Part shown: positions 57,801 to 64,000 of the stretch, piece after piece
How positions within the stretch are numbered: the first letter of the stretch is position 1
Layout: each line of letters begins with the position of its first letter
Assembly: GCA_033239525.1 (NCBI GenBank)
Contig: BSYO01000026.1
Location: forward strand, 620,001 to 684,000
Length of the DNA stretch: 64,000 nt
Direction: 5' to 3'
DNA from: Nepenthes gracilis
Lineage: Eukaryota > Streptophyta > Magnoliopsida > Caryophyllales > Nepenthaceae
Program-made: the position numbers and the translations under genes
Notes under the pieces: generated by a model
Databases searched by the model: none
What the model saw: only the letters and a program-made list of their open reading frames with translations
Told to the model about the DNA's origin: nothing

Positions 57801-60800
57801 AAGGGAGAGAAGAAGAACTCAATAAGTGTTGCATAGGTCTTTAAATATAAAGCATAAATAACCTCAAATAATGAAATAAGGAAAATTTAATATTAAGCAA
57901 ACCCTAATAATGATAGGAAACCTAATAATAAAGGAACCTAATAATAAAATAAGGGACTTTACAAAATTACCCATGAATGGCAACTTATAATAATAAATGT
58001 TAAAATAGATAAAAAATAAAAATTTGTGTCCATATCAACCGTCTCAGGGTGGAACGAACTCAAACTCGTTGAGTTAAAGTCATTATCCTCATGTAGTCAA
58101 TCTCCCAACCACAAGCTCAATGGCTGTGTGGTCCTCTTAGGGCGTCTATAAAGTGTTTCATGGAGGTTGATTTTGCAGCAGCGGTGGATTTTTTCCTGCA
58201 GTGGCATGTGATTTAGATGAAGGGCAACCTCTATATTAAGAAGAAAATTTCAATGATGGCGTAGAATTTGGAATTTTGGATCTAATATCAAATTTGATGT
58301 GGGGAATGAGAGGCATGAAGAGGGAAGGGCAAGAAGTAGCAGCAGGGATGACAGTAGTGAAGGGAGAAGAGATCGGTGAGGGGGAGGAGGAGAAGAAAAG
58401 GATGGGAAGAGGGAGAGAAAATTAAGCAACAACCTCATATTATTTTAATCAAATCTTGACAATGATTTTATATATCTTTAAATAGAGAACATAAAGAAAC
58501 CCTAATAATGGAATAAGATAACTCAAATAATATGGAAATCCTAATAATGACATAAGAAAATCCTAATAGTGATGTCAAGAAACCCTAATAATATGAAAAC
58601 CCTAGTAAGGAAACCTTACGAAACAACGAGGAATAATAACTTATGATAAGTAAAGCTTAAAATTATAAACTAATAAATAGAAGTTATGTCCTCTTCAATT
58701 ACCTAGAGTCCTGCCTGTGATGCAAGTTGTAAGCCATTTGGGCTGCTTTAAGTCTTGGGTGGATTACAGTTGTCTTGTGCAGGACATCTTCATGATCTTT
58801 GTAAGTATTGTTCCATTATTTGCCTTTCTCTTTACTCTTTTTCTTTCAACTCACAGGTTTACCTCTTGAAGGTTGAAGGTATTGCGTTCCGGTTCTTGCC
58901 TGATCCTATTCAAATAAAGAATGCATTGGAGGTGAACTTTCCTATAATAAATAATTAAGAGTGTCTATGCTGGCTGTTTATTGGATCTGTTATGAAACGC
59001 TTCACTGGCCCATTATACTTGTAAGGTCATTTTTTTCTTCCAAACTGAGATTGTACATTGATGTCCAACTATTTTCCTTTGGATGGCTTTGATGTTCTGC
59101 CTGTTCAACATTTGTTTTTGGTTAAGATTTAATACTGCAGATATTTGGGTTTTTTTGGACTGAAAATGATTAGACAAATGCGACCCCCTCTATTTGTATC
59201 TGCAGAAGTGTCAACTGCTTAGGGAAACACAATTTTCTTAGCCTTGGTAGTGCTATTAGGCATGTATGTCCTTTTCACATCATTTTCACTATGAAGAGAG
59301 AGATGATAAGGTGCTAAGTCCTTATGTTCAATCATCGTTTTTTATTAGCGATGGCAATGTTTCTTATGCATCCTAGATAAGACTGAGCTTTAGATGACGC
59401 AAAATGCTATTTTGAAAGTAATCAATCTTTAAGCCTCAGAAAGAAAAAGGGTTGGGGTGGGGGTTTGAGGAGGAGGCGAACTCTAGTTGCATGAACAATG
59501 TGCAGGGCCGTGCTCATGGATAGCCAGAAAGAAAGTTTTCTTAATATGACCACTCAACTGCTGTGCGTGATATTACTGGTTAAGATATGGTTTCAGGCTT
59601 TCATTTGCGTGACTTTAGGAATTACTGATAAATGCATGTATAGTGATTGCCTGACAAAGTTCAATTTACTTACATATTTGCTAGTTGAAAGCAGCAGATC
59701 GTAGAGAAGGGTTTGATGGAGTCCCTGTATTTCAGGTATGTTAATTTCAGTGGTAACACTCTGTGTATCTTTAATTAAATGCGATTGATATGTCTTCTTG
59801 GTTTTAATCTATAAAATGTTGGCTTTGCTACATCAACTGCTGATCCATTTCTCAGTCACATGAGATAAAGTGAGATTGTGAGAATGTTGCATAGGAAGTA
59901 ATGTGAGGGCTACTTTCATCAAACCATATGCATAAATATGGTTTTCGAACGGGATTGTCTGTTACTTTTATAGATTTACATGGGTTTATGAAATGGCAGA
60001 TTAAGTGAAGAATAATCCATAAATGTCATTCTCGGGACTGGGAGCCTGGGAGTTTTAACATCCATGAGATGACTATGTGGCTCTTCTTCAATTTTATTTT
60101 TAGCTTTTTTCAGCATCAAATGGCAGATTAAGTAAATAATAATATATCATTAGTGTTGTCAGAGTCCAGAGGTGTTACATCGATGAGATGACATTGATTC
60201 TGAAGTCTGCATATATTAGAATGAACATGCCTGCTTCGCTTGAATGTAGGAACCATGCTTTGGAATAAATGCAGTGTTTTTTTTTCGGGAAATACTGGTT
60301 GAAGATTACAGTTTCTACATCTTGAATGATTGAGTTGTTATGCAACGTGTTTCCGCTTTTGAACCAATTGATCCACAATGGTATTTAAGATTCTTGTTTT
60401 ACATTTTAGGTCATATCAAATTCATTTAGGAAAAACATATGAGTTGAATATACCCCCTTTCCACCTCTTCTAGACAGACGGTGATAATATGGCTGATGAA
60501 GGGCACCTCATTTAGGCATGCACATCGTTCTTCAAGGTTGAACACAATTTCATATCATGGCCTATCACTTTCTTTGGATTTACACATCCCTGTCGCAGCT
60601 GAAATGATTCTTGCAACATGTCTACACACTTATAAATTGGGTTCAGTGGTGAACAACATTTTCCCGAATTGAATGCTAATGCCTGCTTGCCTAGAGCCTT
60701 TCTTTAAGTTCCCGATCAATAGCATTGTAGCATGGATACAGTGAAATCCCCAAATACGTGAGCTAGTGGAGTTAATAGGGCTCAATTGCGGAATTTAAAT

Positions 60801-63131
60801 AATAACCCTGAAAAACAACCAAATAAAAAAGTCAAACATCACATTAAAAAATAAATCAAGTTAGCTTGCCACTTTAGTGATAGGAAGAATAAAACCAAAT
60901 TTCTCTTCTTATCTTGCAAAGAGGCAGATGAATAATGAATATGAGCAAGTTGGCAGAATAAGCATAAAGAAGTAAAATAAAGAGATAGAGAGAGGAAAAT
61001 CCAACACTATTATTTGAGGTGGTTCAAGGACTCTTCACTTACTCCACCCCTAAGATCTCCTTGGGGCTTAAACATCTACTAATCAATCGTTCCATGACAA
61101 ACAGGTATCACAACCCTAACAATAACCAGGTATAGCAATCCAATCAAATGGGCATCACTATGCAAACAAAATTTTGGTTGAAATAACCAGATCCCTACAA
61201 AATCTCAAAGCTTGGATTTGCACGATAAGCACAATCGCACTCCTCAAGAGTAAAAGATGAGGATGAACGGTTTAAGCACCAGGTCTCTTGAGTAGGTTAT
61301 CAAAAGATTAACATGTTGGCTCAAGAATATCTCTCTTGTTTTTTCTCAAAATGATCAACTCTAGTATGATACGGTTTGCTCAAGTGTTTGTGATTCGGTG
61401 TATCAAAGGAGAATTGGGAATGAGAGTTTAAAGAACAATTTTCTAACGGTTCAGAAAATGATTCATTCTTCTTTAGACAGTAGATTGAATTACCAAGAAT
61501 AGACTATAATTTTGGCTATTCAAATAACTATGAGAGACTAGAAAGGGCATAAGAATTACCTTAAAGAGATATGTAAGTCATTCGAATTTAAAATTCAAAA
61601 GAAATATGAGCTAATTTGGGATTTCCTTAAGAAGAGTAGATGCAGTCTAGACTATCCTAAAACAAATTCTGAATTGGAATGAGCATTAGAAGGTGAGATC
61701 CGTTTAGAAGAATTATTTTAACATGAAGAATATTCTGCATATTTTTTCTTAAGAAAAGAATTGATTTTTGCTTCAGATCAGAATGTGAAATATTGGCAGG
61801 CAGACTTACTAAATGTGGTCATTGAAATATAAGATTTTCCATATTTGGTTGAGGGATCATCTTGTCTGGATGCTTTGTCTCACGGCTGGTGTAGAGATTT
61901 GCTTACAAAGCAAATTAAACCAATACAATTCTTGACACCCTTTGACAAAAATAAATATTACAATGAATCGTTGAAATCCATAATGTTGTCAATGTGGGTT
62001 AAGCTTCGTATTGTCAAAACATTCTTCAAGCTTTGCATGAGAGATCTCCTTGATTTAATCCATTTTCAGCATCTTCAAATATTCAGCCATTCTTGTTTGG
62101 AAGATTAGTGATAGGAAAATATTTCAGGAATAGAACAACATATCACTTACAAAAAATAAAATAAATTAAACATTGAATTTGAAACATTTCCAGAAATTGA
62201 AGGAATGTTTGTCTTGCCTTAAAAACAAAACAATTTGAATCCTTATGAATTAGGACAATAAATCAATCAAGATGTATGATGTTTGAACTCAAAATAAATT
62301 TGGTAAAGACATGGCTTCGAAATGAAATCCTAAAAGTATTTCAAGAATATTCTCATCCTTATTAAGTTGCAAATCGGCAAGAAATCATCTTCACCATGTA
62401 ATATAAGTTTGGAAAATCAATTTAAACAATTTTGGATTCAAGCAGTTTATATTAAAAAAACAAGATCATTTAAAAATCAATCAAGTTGATCTTTGGCATA
62501 ATCAAATATAGTTCTACAAACCGAAAATCTGTTGTGGCCAAAATAGATTTAAGACAAGGATGTAAGATAATCAGATTGGATTTGGTAAAGTGCCAAAAAG
62601 ACAACAAAAACGCATTTGAGAATTTTAAAGAAACATTTATCACAAATATTTGGACAAGATATGAAGAAATTTGAGAGATGTGTCTATCAAAATTTATTTG
62701 AACAAGAAGTAGAATGTGTTGATAATCATTAAAACGAATGAGTCACAAAGAGGCACATAGACTCAACAAATAACATTGTATGATCACCCTTTGTTCTGAA
62801 CATGGTTGCCAGGAATAGCTTGAAGTTTTTGTGCATGTCAGCGTGCCTGTCCATCATAAGTTTGCAGCAGCTTTTTGACCAGAACCTGACATAGGATGCC
62901 TATGCAGTCTGACCTTCTTGTTGTCAAGAGGAAAAACAAGCGTTATTGCCCAATATATTTTCAGAAGGTCAGTCTTGTCCTTATGGATTATTTTCTGTAA
63001 GACGCAGAAGATATGCATTTCTAACTGTTCTGTTTATGTTTCATGCTTGGCTAACACAGGAAGACATAGAAAAGGAATTGTCAATGACTTCTAGGGCACT
63101 AAGAGGAGCAGGTGTTTCTCAACATATCGTG
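54821..63131 (+). CDS. TIC22: TIC22-like chloroplast import protein (3' end outside window)
   Basis: Tic22-family protein of the chloroplast intermembrane space, which aids transfer of preproteins between the TOC and TIC complexes. Exons: 54821-55261, 55460-55522, 58857-58931, 59685-59735, 62908-62967, 63060-63131 (762 nt, 254 codons so far, each joined in phase with GT-AG). Conserved blocks: LAGTSVYTVSNTNNEFVLIS and IGLLCFRREDAEAFLAQ (exon 1), KAKVVPITLDQ, VYLLKVEGIAFRFLPDPIQI, FDGVPVFQ, SDLLVVKRKNKRYCPIYFQK, and EDIEKELS with GVSQHIV. The expected C-terminal exon(s), about 50-60 residues, are not visible before 64000. The N-terminal 80 or so residues are Ser/Pro/Ala-rich, as expected of a targeting region, and contain a duplicated CAASPP from an 18-bp tandem duplication (55021-55056). 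The start is the first in-frame ATG and matches the MDSLNN...NPLSSFSLFIH type of N-terminus. Confidence 0.9.
55820..55948. repeat. 65-bp tandem duplication in TIC22-like intron 2
   Basis: Two adjacent diverged copies starting at 55820 and 55885 (ATACTGACTCTTTGCACTAC against ATACTGGCTCTTTGCACTGT, both ending near TGATTTTGAATA or its variant). Confidence 0.8.
57770..58690. repeat. Paired degenerate block with AACCCTAATAAT motifs
   Basis: Two similar segments (57770-58010 and about 58310-58690). Each has a purine-only tract (AGAGGGAAGGG type) followed by AT-rich sequence with repeated AACCCTAATAATGAAATAAG-like words and an AACTTATAATAATAA-type end. Probably two fragments of one dispersed repeat; no coding and no clean termini. 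Confidence 0.5.
59736..62907. other. TIC22-like intron 4
   Basis: A 3.2-kb intron. About 60780-61450 has the look of an antisense LTR leader (GGTGGTTCAAGGACTCTTCA with CTTACTCCACCCC), followed by AT-rich decayed sequence to about 62650. No coding domain or terminal repeats were recognised. Confidence 0.4.
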
Positions 63132-64000
63132 GTATGAAAAGCTGTTGAGTTTTTTCCCTTTTTCTTTCCTGCTATTGGCAGTAAGTTTAGCAGTAAGGGA
63201 AACTTTAATAGTAACGAGCAAGGCAACTGGAAGACCAAAGCACTGCACATACAAAACCTGCTTGGCTGTTAGGTATTCTAAATTTTCAGTGTAATAGTTG
63301 TAATTGTCCATCTTGTATTTTATGGAGAGGTCAAATTTTCCAAAAGAACCATTAAAATATGAGATTGTTTAGTTATGAAACCAGACATGTGAGACTAATG
63401 TGCAGCTGTATAACATGGAATTAAATTGTGGACTAACAGAAGCCAGCTGTAGTGGACGTTACATAATACTCATGTTGCAGAAAAAAATATTTTTCCTTTG
63501 TAAATTTCCTGCAATTTGTAAATTTACATGAATCTGACCAGAAAAGCAGGGTATTATACACCTCCGATGAACTTTTATGGTCGACTTTCAAATTTAAACT
63601 ACTAACTATCCTCACTTTTTTTTTTTGTCCCATGGCTGGCTTGTAATTTGCAATTGGTATGTTAAGTCTTCATTTTCAGAATTTTTCCAACTGCGTTAGT
63701 AAAAGATCCATGCATACCTTAAAATAATTTACATTTGATAAAAACTGGTACATTGAAGAAAGAAGTTACAGAGGGGTATCCTTTTTTTATTGGAAAACAG
63801 GTAGTATAAGTTTTACACGTTAAGAACTGGTACTTTGAAGAAATATGTTACCCAAAGAGAAAGAGACATGAAGCCTTTGTCTCTGGTTCTTATTTCACAG
63901 TTCTGCTTTGGATGGCTGTAAAGAATGTTGTGATCTAATCATTTATATTTTAGTAAAATTACTTGTCAGTGAATGTAATGGGTAACACACTAGTGAATAA
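63132..64000. other. Start of the next TIC22-like intron, window edge
   Basis: Follows the donor GTG|GTATGA. AT-rich, no exon matching the expected SLEDVL or IPPG-type C-terminus of Tic22 proteins before the end of the window. Confidence 0.5.

Larger units (their letters stand above)
55523..58856. other. TIC22-like intron 2, repeat-rich
   Basis: A 3.3-kb intron. It holds a 65-bp tandem duplication (55820-55948), a block of ATATATTG/GATATATT self-similar sequence (56670-56960), and two purine-rich plus CCTAATAAT-rich stretches (57770-58010 and 58310-58620). No additional exon recognised. Confidence 0.5.

Noticed and set aside
57890..58620. Interstitial telomere repeats (AAACCCTAA-like words)
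   Set aside because: Words are AACCCTAATAAT with irregular spacing, not the 7-bp Arabidopsis-type telomere unit in tandem.

Overview
The window is nuclear DNA of a flowering plant, probably a eudicot. It is AT-rich and intron-rich, with low gene density and many decayed LTR retrotransposons. I recognise four host genes: a BKI1-type brassinosteroid receptor inhibitor (minus strand, 0.6-1.4 kb), a PP2C-family phosphatase (minus, 15.4-28.5 kb), origin recognition complex subunit 2 (ORC2, minus, 32.3-43.1 kb) and a TIC22-like plastid import protein (plus, from 54.8 kb and running off the right edge). Exon models were built by hand from reading frame, splice signals and remembered homologues. The PP2C and ORC2 models sum to exact multiples of three.

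Layout. 0-1.5 kb: BKI1. 2.7-3.9 kb: antisense Copia pol debris. 4.75-11.7 kb: a degenerate tandem-repeat array of about 7 kb with 183-bp and about 240-bp monomers and higher-order structure. 12.1-13.9 kb: LTR-like direct repeats around a short tandem array. 15.4-28.5 kb: the PP2C gene, whose intron 5 holds a complete but dead Copia element (16677-22086, TSD GAATG). Its intron 1 holds a probable plastid trnA relic and two LTR-like blocks. 28.5-32.3 kb: AT-rich intergenic DNA with a long palindrome and a duplicated hairpin. 32.3-43.1 kb: ORC2, with an 8.2-kb intron carrying a solo LTR (TSD GAATT), a signal-peptide-like reading frame and an unidentified coding-like fragment. 43.5-43.9 kb: GC-rich ORC2 leader or promoter, bounded by a truncated Copia element (to 45316) that abuts another Copia remnant (to about 48.0 kb). 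48.9-54.2 kb: a complete LTR element (TSD GAAGT) with gag and a damaged protease but no visible reverse transcriptase or integrase. 54.8-64 kb: the TIC22-like gene.

The four host genes are functionally unrelated (hormone signalling, dephosphorylation, replication licensing, plastid import), as expected in a plant genome; nothing suggests a cluster. The observations most worth a second look are: the BKI1 homologue has Cys where the Arabidopsis regulatory Tyr211 aligns; the large array carries ACGT-core (bZIP/bHLH-type) motifs in nearly every monomer; ORC2 needs a GC-AG intron; a gag-only LTR element is present; and two coding-looking fragments in the large ORC2 intron match nothing I know. I found no convincing undescribed multi-gene system.
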